A stretch of 64,000 nucleotides of DNA from UBA4055 sp964648295 (GTDB taxonomy: Bacteria; UBA4055), in contig CAZYNH010000009.1 in assembly GCA_964648295.1 (NCBI GenBank), positions 1 through 64,000 on the forward strand, read 5' to 3'. Position 1 is the stretch's first letter, and each line of letters begins with the position of its first letter. Shown here piece after piece: positions 9,322 through 17,906 of this stretch. A program made the translations under genes and the position numbers. The notes under the pieces are model-generated. The model was given only the letters and a program-made list of their open reading frames with translations. It did not search any database and was not told the DNA's origin.

Positions 9322-9350
9322 TTGACACTTATAATATAAATGATTATATT
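9322..9350 (+). promoter_or_regulatory. Candidate promoter for the SLBB exporter gene
   Basis: TTGACA (9322-9327), 17-bp spacer, TATATT (9345-9350), just after the stop of the sugar transferase gene. The expected transcript start is near 9357, giving a leader of about 70 bases before ATG 9429, which has an AGGTGA ribosome site. A TATAAT at 9330 is too close to this -35 to be its partner. Confidence 0.6.
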
Positions 9351-9428
9351 TATGCCTTATTAATGAACAAAAGCTGAAACCTTGAGTTCATATTGGGAAA
9401 ATTTTAACTATTTTTAGGTGAAAAGACC

Positions 9429-12089
9429 ATGAGAAGAACGCTCATATATCTTGTTTTTGCGGTTCTGTCTGCAAATTCTGTCTTCGCGCAGGAAGGCTCT
9501 ATAACGATACCTGTGGGCAGCGGTTCCACCACTGTGACCGTTCCGGCGGACGCCAAAGCGGCCGAGGTACTAATCAACGGAAAGGGTCCCGCCGCCGCGG
9601 TGGAAAGCCTGGACCTGAACGCGCAGGTCGAGCAGGGCCAGCAGCAGCTTCTTGAGCAGCTCAGGCAGGCCGAAAAGGCGGAAAAAGCGCAGGATAAGAT
9701 GCAGAATCTGCCGTCAGAGCTCGAAACGGATGAAGACGACGAAAAGATCGTCAATATCAGGAGCAAGGATTTTCTGCGCGAGATAACCACGAGCACAAAA
9801 GGTTATTACGGCTACGATCTTTTCTATACCAGCCGCGGATTCAAGCTCGAATCATCAATGACGGCCTATTCGGACTACCAGGTCGGCCCGGGAGACGAGA
9901 TCGTTATTGCGATGTGGGGCGATGTTGAATTGAGGAATGTGCTCAAGGTGTCTAACGAGGGCACGATCTATGTCAATAATGTCGGGCTTGTCTCCGTTAA
10001 CGGACTCACGCTCGACGAACTGGAAAACAAGCTCAAGAAGCTGCTTTCCAAGGCATACATAACCCTGGCGCCTCCCAGAGGCGAAGCTTCAACTTATCTA
10101 GATGTGTCTTTAGGCAAATTAAGGCCGATCACCGTCTTTCTCGTCGGCGAGGTGTTCAAAAAGGGCGCGATAAAGCTCGATTCATATTCGACCGTATTCA
10201 CCGCGCTGTATAACTCCGGCGGCCCGACCGCCAAAGGTACTCTGAGGGACATAAAAGTAATCAGGGACGGCAAGACCGTATCAACAATCGATATTTACGA
10301 CTACCTTCTCACAGGTAACAAGGTAAACGACATCATCTTAAAGAACGGAGACAATATTCTCGTTTCCCCCAGGTACAGCGCGGTCAAGCTTGAGGGCGAG
10401 GTCAACAACAGATCGATATATGAGCTTAAACCCGATGAGACCATGGCCGACCTGATGATGTTTTCGGGCGGGATAAGGATCACGGCGCAGCTTGAAAGGT
10501 TCCAGATAGAGAGGATACTGCCTTTTGAGAAAAGGACAACCGAGATCATGCACAGCAGGGAAGTCCTTGAACACAGGCTGGGTTACGCGGAGAACGGAAA
10601 GGCAGTCATTGAAAAGATCAAGCTTAGAGACGGCGATATCGTCACCGTTTTCCCCATATCGAACATACTTATCAATTACACCAATGTAACAGGCCCTGTC
10701 CTTCTGCCCGGAAAATACGCGCTGGAGGAAAATATGACGGCCGGGGACCTGATAAAAAAAGCCGGCGGCCTCCTCCCGGAGACCTACATGGATAAAGCGC
10801 ATCTCACAAGAACGCTTCCCGACCTGACAACAAGGCTTATTGACATAGATCTGAATAAAGAGGAAGATCTTGGCCTAAGGCTCGAAAGCTCAGACGCGCT
10901 CAGAATATACTCCAGATGGGAGCTGATGACCAAGAACACGGTGCAGATATCGGGCCATGTAAAAAAATCCGGTACCACCATGCTGGACTCGGACGCCAAG
11001 ATATCCGATCTCATATACTTCTCGGGCGGGCTGGAAGACGAGATATTCAGGAAGAAGACGCACCTTGAAAGGGCAGACCTAATACGACTGAATGAAGACG
11101 GAATTACCACAAGGATCATACCCGTCAGCCTTAAAAAGATACTTGACGGGGACAAACAGGAAGATCTGGTACTGCAGAACAAAGACCATCTTAAGATATA
11201 TCCTGTTGATATCACCGTCTTCCCTAAAACAGTATCTGTCAGAGGGCTCGTTAAGAAGCCGGGCACATTCGATCTTTCGGTCAATATGACTCCCGAAGAC
11301 CTTATACTTCAGGCCGGCGGGTTCGAGAAAGGGGCGTATGTTTATGAAGCCGAGGTCTTCAGGGTGGACCCGTATAATATCAGGCCTGAAAAACTTGTCT
11401 CAGTCCATAAAAGGAAGATAGACCTCAATTATTTCAGATCCGATACAAAAAGGCCTTCGGATATGTTCGTCCTTGAGGATAACGACATTGTCGTTGTCAG
11501 AAAGCACCCGGACTATCAGCTTCAGCGCAATGTTGAGATAAAGGGCGAGGTGAAATTCCCCGGAACTTATTCTCTGCAGAAAGAGAATGAAACGCTGGCG
11601 GAGCTGATAGAAAGAGCGGGCGGGCTCAAGAACGAGGCCTTTCCCCAGGGTATACAGTTCGCCAGAGGTGACAAGAATGTCCTTTCAAATTTTGAGAAAA
11701 TAACGCGCGGGAGCACCGGCGGCAGGCTCGTTCTCCAGCACGGCGATGTTATCACCGTGCCAAAACATCCCGGAACGGTCATGGTGGAAGGGTTCGTGTT
11801 CAGCCCCGGCCTTGTCAAATACACACCGGGCTGGAGTCTGAAGGACTATGTGAACGCGGCCGGCGGGATCATGGTGGACGATAACTATATTAAAGGCGAG
11901 ACCGTTGTGTATTACCCCGGCGGAGCCGCTAAAGTGGACGGCCGCTTCTTTTCCCCAGATGTCAAAGAAGGTTCACGCATAGTCGTAAAGAAGGAGAAAA
12001 AACCCGAACCTAAAGAGGGGACCAGCCTCAAGGACTGGGTGGCCATCATAGCCAGCATAGTCACGATATCGTATTATCTTTCAAGATAG
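9429..12089 (+). CDS. SLBB-repeat polysaccharide export protein (Wza-like)
   Basis: 886 residues, much longer than Wza (about 380) because of repeated SLBB domains. A signal peptide (about 1-20, ending F-A-Q) and a Q/E-rich coiled segment (60-100) precede the polysaccharide export domain (about 147-225, Y-Q-V-G-P-G-D-E-I). I count seven SLBB-like units with the pattern G-x-V-x-x-P-G-x-Y/F followed by L-I-x-x-A-G-G, near 235, 320, 415, 505, 600, 700 and 782. The C-terminus ends in one hydrophobic helix (W-V-A-I-I-A-S-I-V). No lipobox is seen at the signal cleavage site. It probably forms the periplasmic and outer-membrane conduit for capsule or exopolysaccharide, partnered by the Wzz-like protein at 19400. 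Confidence 0.92.
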   Translation: MRRTLIYLVFAVLSANSVFAQEGSITIPVGSGSTTVTVPADAKAAEVLINGKGPAAAVESLDLNAQVEQGQQQLLEQLRQAEKAEKAQDKMQNLPSELETDEDDEKIVNIRSKDFLREITTSTKGYYGYDLFYTSRGFKLESSMTAYSDYQVGPGDEIVIAMWGDVELRNVLKVSNEGTIYVNNVGLVSVNGLTLDELENKLKKLLSKAYITLAPPRGEASTYLDVSLGKLRPITVFLVGEVFKKGAIKLDSYSTVFTALYNSGGPTAKGTLRDIKVIRDGKTVSTIDIYDYLLTGNKVNDIILKNGDNILVSPRYSAVKLEGEVNNRSIYELKPDETMADLMMFSGGIRITAQLERFQIERILPFEKRTTEIMHSREVLEHRLGYAENGKAVIEKIKLRDGDIVTVFPISNILINYTNVTGPVLLPGKYALEENMTAGDLIKKAGGLLPETYMDKAHLTRTLPDLTTRLIDIDLNKEEDLGLRLESSDALRIYSRWELMTKNTVQISGHVKKSGTTMLDSDAKISDLIYFSGGLEDEIFRKKTHLERADLIRLNEDGITTRIIPVSLKKILDGDKQEDLVLQNKDHLKIYPVDITVFPKTVSVRGLVKKPGTFDLSVNMTPEDLILQAGGFEKGAYVYEAEVFRVDPYNIRPEKLVSVHKRKIDLNYFRSDTKRPSDMFVLEDNDIVVVRKHPDYQLQRNVEIKGEVKFPGTYSLQKENETLAELIERAGGLKNEAFPQGIQFARGDKNVLSNFEKITRGSTGGRLVLQHGDVITVPKHPGTVMVEGFVFSPGLVKYTPGWSLKDYVNAAGGIMVDDNYIKGETVVYYPGGAAKVDGRFFSPDVKEGSRIVVKKEKKPEPKEGTSLKDWVAIIASIVTISYYLSR

Positions 12090-12100
12090 GGAGGTATGAG

Positions 12101-13213
12101 ATGAAAAGGATACTTATTACCGGGGCAAGGGGATTTATAGGTCAGAACATGACGGCCGCTTTCAGGGAGAACAAGGATGTCACCCTCTTCCTCTACGATA
12201 TCGAAAATGAGCTCTACGCGCTCAAGCAGTTCATTCTGGAATCGGATATCATATATCATTTCGCGGGGATCAACAGGCCCAAAGAGGACGAGGATTTTGA
12301 GGATAATCTGGGTTCTCTTAAAGCTGTAATAGATATATGCGAGCAGGAAAAGCACATAATTCCTATCGTTCTCACATCATCAATTCAGGCCGATTACGAC
12401 AATCCCTACGGGCACAGCAAGAAAAAAGCCGAAGAAGCGCTGATAAAATACGGCATGGACAACAATGTCAAGGTCTATGTCTACAGGCTCAAGAATGTTT
12501 TCGGAAAATGGTGCAGGCCCAACTACAACTCCGCGGTTGCGACTTTCTGTTATAATATAGCCAATGATAAAGAGGTGAAGGTATCTGACAGGAACACGGT
12601 ATTGAATCTTGTCTATATTGACGATATAATGGACAAATTCACAAAGATACCGTACTACACATTCCACAACACCGAAAAATTCTACCATGAAATAGACACC
12701 TATTATACAAGGACGCTCGGCGAGATAGTTGACCTTCTCTACAAGTTCAGAGAATCAAGGAACACGCTTCTTCTGCCTAATATGGAGGACGAGTTCGAGA
12801 AAAAGCTGTATTCGACCTATCTGAGCTACCTGCCGGAAAGAGAGTTCGCGTATGATCTGAAGATGAATGTTGACGGAAGGGGTTCCTTTACCGAGTTCAT
12901 CAAATCCGACGAGCGCGGCCAGGTCTCAATAAATGTTACAAAGCCGGGCATAACCAAAGGCAATCACTGGCACCACACGAAAACTGAAAAATTCCTTGTA
13001 GTGTCAGGCAAGGCCGTGATCAGGTTCAGGCGCATAAATTCTGATGAGGTGCTGGAGTATTTTGTTTCAGGTGAAAAACTTCAGGTCGTTGACATTCCTC
13101 CGGGATACACCCATCATATCATGAACATAGGCTGGACCGATCTTGTTACGGTGATGTGGGCAAATGAGAAATTCGACCCGGACAGGCCGGACACGCATCC
13201 GTTGGAAGTCTAG
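12101..13213 (+). CDS. capF: CapF: SDR epimerase/reductase with C-terminal cupin (UDP-FucNAc pathway)
   Basis: 370 residues, the usual CapF/WbjC length. The N-terminal short-chain dehydrogenase domain starts I-L-I-T-G-A-R-G-F-I-G. The C-terminal cupin (about 265-370) carries K-G-N-H-W-H-H-T-K-T-E-K-F and P-P-G-Y-T-H-H-I, the metal-binding histidines of CapF. The cupin epimerises the CapE product at C3 and the SDR domain reduces it at C4 to UDP-2-acetamido-2,6-dideoxy-L-talose, which CapG converts to UDP-L-FucNAc. capE and capG lie at 15738 and 16754, so the route is complete in the window. The gene follows the exporter by 11 bp, with GGGAGG before ATG. Its TAG shares the CTAG palindrome with the opposing Ugd stop. 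Confidence 0.93.
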   Translation: MKRILITGARGFIGQNMTAAFRENKDVTLFLYDIENELYALKQFILESDIIYHFAGINRPKEDEDFEDNLGSLKAVIDICEQEKHIIPIVLTSSIQADYDNPYGHSKKKAEEALIKYGMDNNVKVYVYRLKNVFGKWCRPNYNSAVATFCYNIANDKEVKVSDRNTVLNLVYIDDIMDKFTKIPYYTFHNTEKFYHEIDTYYTRTLGEIVDLLYKFRESRNTLLLPNMEDEFEKKLYSTYLSYLPEREFAYDLKMNVDGRGSFTEFIKSDERGQVSINVTKPGITKGNHWHHTKTEKFLVVSGKAVIRFRRINSDEVLEYFVSGEKLQVVDIPPGYTHHIMNIGWTDLVTVMWANEKFDPDRPDTHPLEV

Positions 13214-14526
13214 CTGTCCCTGCCCACCGAGTGATACTCGACTCCGGCTTTTTTCATATCATTAACATTATATATATTTCTTCCGTCGTAAACGAGCGGC
13301 GTTCTCATAAGTTTTTTGTAGTCTGAAGGCTTTAACGCTTTCACTTCGCCCCATTCGGTGAATATAAAACACACATTTGCGCCTTTTAACGCCGCCGCCG
13401 GGTCATTAGCGTAGCGGATCCTGCCTTTCCCCGTCTGACCTTCGGGAAAAATATTTCTGAAATTTTCCGCGCCGACCGGGTCATAGGCAAAAATATCCGC
13501 GCCCTGCTCCAGCAGAAGAGGCACATTGTCCAGTGACGGCGCTTCCCGCAGGTCGTCCGTTCCCGGCTTAAAAGTCAGCCCCAGCACGGCCACCTTCAGC
13601 CCGCTGAAGGTGATAAGCCGCCTCGAGGCTTTTTTATACAGAAGGGTCTTCTGGTCTTTGTTGACATCGATGGCGGCTTTGACGGTACGCAGATCGTAGC
13701 CGTGCTGCCTGGCCAGATATTCGAGCGCTTTGGTGTCTTTAGGGAAGCATGAGCCTCCGTATCCGATCCCGGCGTTCAAGAATTTTGAGCCTATCCTTTC
13801 ATCGTAGCTCATACCCCTGGCGACATCCTGAATATCGGCGCCCACAAGCTCGCACAGGTTGGCGATATCGTTCATATAAGAGATCTTGAGCGCGAGAAAA
13901 TCGTTCGACGCGTATTTGATCATCTCCGCCGACCTTCTGGAAACAGAAACTATCGGCAGTTTGAAAGGCTCGTATATCTTCCTCAGAAGATTTTCCGCCC
14001 ATTTGCTTTGAGTGCCTATTATGATCCTGGCTGCTTTAAGCGTGTCTTTTACGGCCGATCCCTGAGCCAGAAATTCGGGGTTGGAAGCGACTTCGACTTT
14101 AGTGCCGTTGACAAGAAAATCGTGAATGAACTGCTCGACCTTGTCATTCGTGCCAACAGGCACGGTGGATTTTACAACAACAAGGCAGTCTTTTTCAACG
14201 CTTTCGGCTATCTGTCTGGCCACAGTGGCAATATGAGAAAGATTCGCGCTGCCGTCAGGCTGTTCGGGAGTTCCCACGCCGATAAATATCGCGTCGGCGT
14301 CTTTGTATGCGGATTTGAAATCAACCGTATAATCGAGCCTTTTGGCCTTATAGTTCTTTTTCATAAGCTCTTCAAGACCTTCCTCGAAGATAGGAGAGAT
14401 GCCCTTTTTCATTTTCCGTACTTTCTTTTCGTCAATGTCCACGCACACGACCTTATGGCCGACTTCAGCGAAGCATACGCCCGCTACAAGACCCACATAA
14501 CCTGTTCCCGCGACAGCTATTTTCAT
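13210..14526 (-). CDS. ugd: UDP-glucose 6-dehydrogenase
   Basis: 438 residues. It has the Rossmann start V-A-G-T-G-Y-V-G-L-V, the V-K-S-T-V-P-V-G-T loop, N-P-E-F-L-A-Q-G-S-A, and the catalytic cysteine segment G-Y-G-G-S-C-F-P-K-D near 257. The enzyme oxidises UDP-glucose to UDP-glucuronate using two NAD. It is the only - strand gene inside the first polysaccharide block, converging on capF with a 4-bp overlap and divergent from the WecB gene at 14634. UDP-GlcA may feed the capsule directly or after modification. A WecC-type ManNAc dehydrogenase is less likely because the N-terminal G-T-G-Y-V-G-L-V is Ugd-like. Confidence 0.93.
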   Translation of the reverse strand: MKIAVAGTGYVGLVAGVCFAEVGHKVVCVDIDEKKVRKMKKGISPIFEEGLEELMKKNYKAKRLDYTVDFKSAYKDADAIFIGVGTPEQPDGSANLSHIATVARQIAESVEKDCLVVVKSTVPVGTNDKVEQFIHDFLVNGTKVEVASNPEFLAQGSAVKDTLKAARIIIGTQSKWAENLLRKIYEPFKLPIVSVSRRSAEMIKYASNDFLALKISYMNDIANLCELVGADIQDVARGMSYDERIGSKFLNAGIGYGGSCFPKDTKALEYLARQHGYDLRTVKAAIDVNKDQKTLLYKKASRRLITFSGLKVAVLGLTFKPGTDDLREAPSLDNVPLLLEQGADIFAYDPVGAENFRNIFPEGQTGKGRIRYANDPAAALKGANVCFIFTEWGEVKALKPSDYKKLMRTPLVYDGRNIYNVNDMKKAGVEYHSVGRDS

Positions 14527-14558
14527 TTTAACCTCAAAGCTGAATTTATCACCTGCTA

Positions 14559-14587
14559 AATATAAATTATATGTTGAAAATACGCAA
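14559..14587 (-). promoter_or_regulatory. Candidate promoter for ugd
   Basis: Reading the - strand: TTGCGT (14587-14582), 17-bp spacer, TATATT (14564-14559), about 33 bases before the ATG at 14526. It overlaps the promoter of the divergent 2-epimerase gene, so the two genes may compete for polymerase. Confidence 0.45.
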
Positions 14588-14602
14588 TTGTTCCTTTATA
14601 TT
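14574..14602 (+). promoter_or_regulatory. Candidate promoter for the WecB-like gene
   Basis: TTGAAA (14574-14579), 17-bp spacer, TATATT (14597-14602). Transcription would start near 14609, 25 bases before the TTG start at 14634, leaving room for GAGGTGA. The element overlaps the - strand ugd promoter. Confidence 0.55.
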
Positions 14603-14633
14603 CCAAAAAAATAATCTGAACTGAGGTGAATTT

Positions 14634-15734
14634 TTGAAGATAATCAATGTAGTGGGAGCGCGCCCGAATTTCATGAAAATCGCGCCTATTCATAATCATA
14701 TGCTTAAAACAAAAGGAATTAAACCCGTTCTCGTGCACACAGGCCAGCATTACGACGAGAAAATGTCCAAGGTATTCTTTGTAGATCTCGGAATGCCCGA
14801 GCCTGACATTTACCTGAATGTCGGCAGCGGCTCCCACGCTGTCCAGACGGCTAAGATCATGGTCGAGTTCGAAAAAGTGTGCTTAGAACAAAAACCCGAT
14901 ATCGTTCTCGTAGTCGGCGATGTCAATTCGACAGTAGCCTGCACGCTGGTCGCAGTAAAGCTCGGAATAAAATGCGTTCATGTGGAATCGGGCTTAAGAA
15001 GCTTTGACCGCAGGATGCCCGAAGAGATCAACAGGCTCATGACCGATGTGGTCTGCGATTATCTGTTCGTGTCTGAAGAAAGCGGACTCGAGAACCTGAA
15101 GAACGAAGGCATCGCGGATTCAAAGGTCTTTCATGTAGGCAACGTGATGATAGATTCGCTTGTGAACCATATAAAGACGGCTGATAAATCCAGGATAATG
15201 AAACAGCTGGGCGTCGAAAAGGAAAAGTACTGTCTGGTCACTCTGCACAGACCATCCAACGTTGACGACCCGGAGAACGCGAAGATACTCGTAGACACGC
15301 TTAAGACAGTTGCGAAAAAACTGAAAATTGTATTCCCTATACACCCCAGGACATTAAAGAACTTCGGCGCAATGAACCTGCTCAAAGGATTTTCCGACAA
15401 TGAGAACATAAAGCTGACCGATCCTCTGGGCTATCTCGACTTCATGAAGCTGATGAAAGAAAGCATGTTCCTTTTAACCGATTCCGGAGGCATACAGGAG
15501 GAGACCACCTATCTTGGCAAACCATGCCTGACTCTCCGCGAAAATACAGAAAGACCGTCGACCGTCACTCAGGGAACGAACATACTTATAAAAGAGTTGA
15601 ACAAGAAAAAGATAATGACGCACATAAACGACATAATCGAAGGCAGAACCAAAAAAGGCACCGTGCCAAAATTTTGGGACGGCAGAACCGCGGAAAGGAT
15701 CGTGGCGATACTTAAAGATACAAGACAGAGGTAA
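14634..15734 (+). CDS. wecB: UDP-N-acetylglucosamine 2-epimerase, non-hydrolysing
   Basis: 366 residues starting at TTG 14634, with GAGGTGA four to ten bases upstream. Motifs: V-V-G-A-R-P-N-F-M-K-I, H-T-G-Q-H-Y-D-E-K-M-S, G-D-V-N-S-T, H-V-E-S-G-L-R-S, R-M-P-E-E-I-N-R, H-P-R-T and L-T-D-S-G-G-I-Q-E-E. Of the three paralogues it looks most like the ordinary WecB that interconverts UDP-GlcNAc and UDP-ManNAc, here probably supplying UDP-ManNAc. It is followed 3 bp later by capE, so wecB-capE-capG form an operon from the promoter at 14574. Confidence 0.88.
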   Translation: MKIINVVGARPNFMKIAPIHNHMLKTKGIKPVLVHTGQHYDEKMSKVFFVDLGMPEPDIYLNVGSGSHAVQTAKIMVEFEKVCLEQKPDIVLVVGDVNSTVACTLVAVKLGIKCVHVESGLRSFDRRMPEEINRLMTDVVCDYLFVSEESGLENLKNEGIADSKVFHVGNVMIDSLVNHIKTADKSRIMKQLGVEKEKYCLVTLHRPSNVDDPENAKILVDTLKTVAKKLKIVFPIHPRTLKNFGAMNLLKGFSDNENIKLTDPLGYLDFMKLMKESMFLLTDSGGIQEETTYLGKPCLTLRENTERPSTVTQGTNILIKELNKKKIMTHINDIIEGRTKKGTVPKFWDGRTAERIVAILKDTRQR

Positions 15735-15737
15735 TAA

Positions 15738-16757
15738 ATGTTCAAAAATAAAACACTGCTTATAACAGGCGGAACAGGATCGTTCGGGAACGCCGTGCTC
15801 AACAGATTCCTGCATACCGAAGTCAGGGAGATAAGAATATTTTCCCGCGATGAGAAGAAGCAGGACGACATGAGGCGTCAGCTGAACAATTCAAAGCTTA
15901 AATTCTATATCGGCGACGTGAGGAATTACGACAGCATATTCGAAGCGACAAATGGAGTTGATTATATTTTCCACGCGGCGGCATTAAAGCAGGTGCCTTC
16001 CTGCGAATTCTTCCCGATGGAGGCCGTGCGTACGAATGTGATCGGGACCTCGAATGTGATAAAGGCGGCGATAGCCAACAAGGTAAAAAAAGTGGTGGTC
16101 TTAAGCACGGACAAAGCCGCGTACCCGATAAACGCGATGGGCATTTCCAAGGCGATGATGGAGAAAGTCGCGATAGCTGAATCCAGGAATGTGGATGAGA
16201 AGGAAACGACGATATGCGTGACCCGCTACGGCAATGTGATGGCGTCGAGAGGCTCTGTAATTCCGCTGTTCATCGAGCAGATAGAAGAGGGGAAACCTCT
16301 TACAATAACCGATCCGGACATGACAAGATTCTTAATGAGCCTGGAAGAATCCGTTGATCTGGTACTTTTCGCATACAGGAACGGCAGACAGGGCGATCTT
16401 TTCGTTCAGAAAGCCGCGTCAAGCACGATCGGAGACCTCGCTCAGGCAATGGTCAATCTGTTCAAAGCTAAAAATAAAATTCAGATAATCGGAACAAGGC
16501 ACGGCGAAAAGAAATACGAGACCCTTCTCACCAAAGAGGAAATGGCATTCGCGGAAGACCTCGGTGATTTTTTCAGAGTCCCGGCAGACACAAGGGATTT
16601 GAATTACGCCAAATTTTTCGAGAAAGGGGAAAAGCAGGAAAAGGAGCTCACCGATTATAATTCAAGCAATGTGGAACTGCTCGATGTGAAGGGAGTTGAA
16701 AAGAAGCTCTTAACGCTCGATTATATCAAAAGCGAAATTAAAAGGCTGAAAAAATGA
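15738..16757 (+). CDS. capE: CapE: UDP-GlcNAc 4,6-dehydratase/5-epimerase (inverting)
   Basis: 339 residues, extended SDR. The nucleotide-binding start is L-I-T-G-G-T-G-S-F-G. The active-site region S-T-D-K-A-A-Y-P-I-N-A-M-G-I-S-K has methionine in place of the usual YxxxK tyrosine, as in CapE, FnlA and WbjB. It converts UDP-GlcNAc to UDP-2-acetamido-2,6-dideoxy-L-arabino-hexos-4-ulose, the first step towards UDP-L-FucNAc. It is soluble, with no membrane segment, unlike the PglF-type dehydratase at 40710. It is joined to capG by a 4-bp stop/start overlap (16754-16757). CapF is encoded 3 kb upstream. Confidence 0.93.
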   Translation: MFKNKTLLITGGTGSFGNAVLNRFLHTEVREIRIFSRDEKKQDDMRRQLNNSKLKFYIGDVRNYDSIFEATNGVDYIFHAAALKQVPSCEFFPMEAVRTNVIGTSNVIKAAIANKVKKVVVLSTDKAAYPINAMGISKAMMEKVAIAESRNVDEKETTICVTRYGNVMASRGSVIPLFIEQIEEGKPLTITDPDMTRFLMSLEESVDLVLFAYRNGRQGDLFVQKAASSTIGDLAQAMVNLFKAKNKIQIIGTRHGEKKYETLLTKEEMAFAEDLGDFFRVPADTRDLNYAKFFEKGEKQEKELTDYNSSNVELLDVKGVEKKLLTLDYIKSEIKRLKK

Positions 16758-17887
16758 AAAGACTTAAAGTTATGACGGTGGTGGGAACGCGGCCGGAGAT
16801 CATCAGGCTCTCGGAAGTTCTAAAAAAGCTCGACTCATCCAAAGCGATAGAGCATATCCTTGTCCATACGGGTCAGAATTACGATTATGAGCTGAACGAA
16901 GTATTCTTCAAGGACTTGGGCCTAAAGAAGCCGGATCACTTTTTAAACGCTGCTAAAGGCAACGCATCGGAGACTATCGGAAACATCATAATTGAAATTG
17001 ACAAAGTGCTCGACAAAGAAAAACCGGACGCATTCCTCGTCCTCGGCGATACCAACTCATGCCTATGCGCCATACCGGCAAAAAAAAGGCACATTCCCAT
17101 TTTCCACATGGAGGCGGGGAACAGGTGTTTTGACCAGCGCGTGCCCGAAGAGACGAACAGGAAGATCGTGGATCATATTTCGGATATCAACCTGACCTAT
17201 TCAGACATCGCGAGGGAATATCTGCTCCGCGAAGGGCTTCTGCCTGACAGGGTCATTAAAACGGGCAGTCCGATGTTCGAGGTCATAACGGCGAATGAGG
17301 AAAAGATCTTAAAGTCGGACATCCTCAAAAAAACAAAACTCAAACAGTACAAATACTTCGTGGTCTCCGCGCACAGGGAAGAGAACATCAATTCCGATAA
17401 GAATTTTTACGCTCTCTTTGAAGCATTAAACACCATAGCAAAACTTTACAAACTCCCGATCATAATTTCCACCCACCCCAGAACGCGCATAAGGCTCGAA
17501 AAAGCCAGACTCAAGCTCGACCCGCTAATTCAGACGCTTAAACCCATGGGATTTTCAGACTATATAAATCTCCAGATCAACGCGAAGGCCGTCCTTTCAG
17601 ATTCAGGCACAATATCGGAAGAATCATCCATACTCAACTTTCCCGCATTAAACATAAGAGAAGCGCACGAAAGACCCGAAGCCATGGAGGAAGCATCAGT
17701 CATGATGGTCGGAATGAACGCGGAAAGGATACTTCAGGGCATCAAGGTCTTGGAAACGCAGGGCAGAGGGGAGGAAGGGCCTTTAAATCAGGTTTACGAT
17801 TATTCTATGCCGAATGTGTCCGATAAAGTCCTGCGCATAATACTTTCATATACCGATTATATCAAAAGAGTCGTCTGGAGCGAATAA
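16754..17887 (+). CDS. capG: CapG: UDP-N-acetyl-L-talosamine 2-epimerase (makes UDP-L-FucNAc)
   Basis: 377 residues. The 2-epimerase fold is shown by V-V-G-T-R-P-E-I-I-R-L, H-T-G-Q-N-Y-D, G-D-T-N-S-C, H-M-E-A-G-N-R-C-F and V-P-E-E-T-N-R. The G-T-R-P-E-I-I-R-L and M-E-A-G-N-R-C-F variants are those of the CapG/FnlC/WbjD branch, distinct from WecB. It catalyses the last step of UDP-L-FucNAc synthesis. Its start overlaps the capE stop by 4 bp, which implies translational coupling. The next gene, an AlbA_2/ATPase protein, follows 19 bp later. Confidence 0.92.
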   Translation: MKRLKVMTVVGTRPEIIRLSEVLKKLDSSKAIEHILVHTGQNYDYELNEVFFKDLGLKKPDHFLNAAKGNASETIGNIIIEIDKVLDKEKPDAFLVLGDTNSCLCAIPAKKRHIPIFHMEAGNRCFDQRVPEETNRKIVDHISDINLTYSDIAREYLLREGLLPDRVIKTGSPMFEVITANEEKILKSDILKKTKLKQYKYFVVSAHREENINSDKNFYALFEALNTIAKLYKLPIIISTHPRTRIRLEKARLKLDPLIQTLKPMGFSDYINLQINAKAVLSDSGTISEESSILNFPALNIREAHERPEAMEEASVMMVGMNAERILQGIKVLETQGRGEEGPLNQVYDYSMPNVSDKVLRIILSYTDYIKRVVWSE

Positions 17888-17906
17888 AACAAGAGGGAAG
17901 AATAGA

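Noticed and set aside
9322..9335. TTGACA with TATAAT two bases later as a promoter
   Set aside because: The spacing is far too short. TATATT at 9345 has the correct 17-bp spacing.
14008..14559. 183-codon + strand open frame
   Set aside because: Antisense to ugd, which carries all catalytic motifs; a shadow frame.
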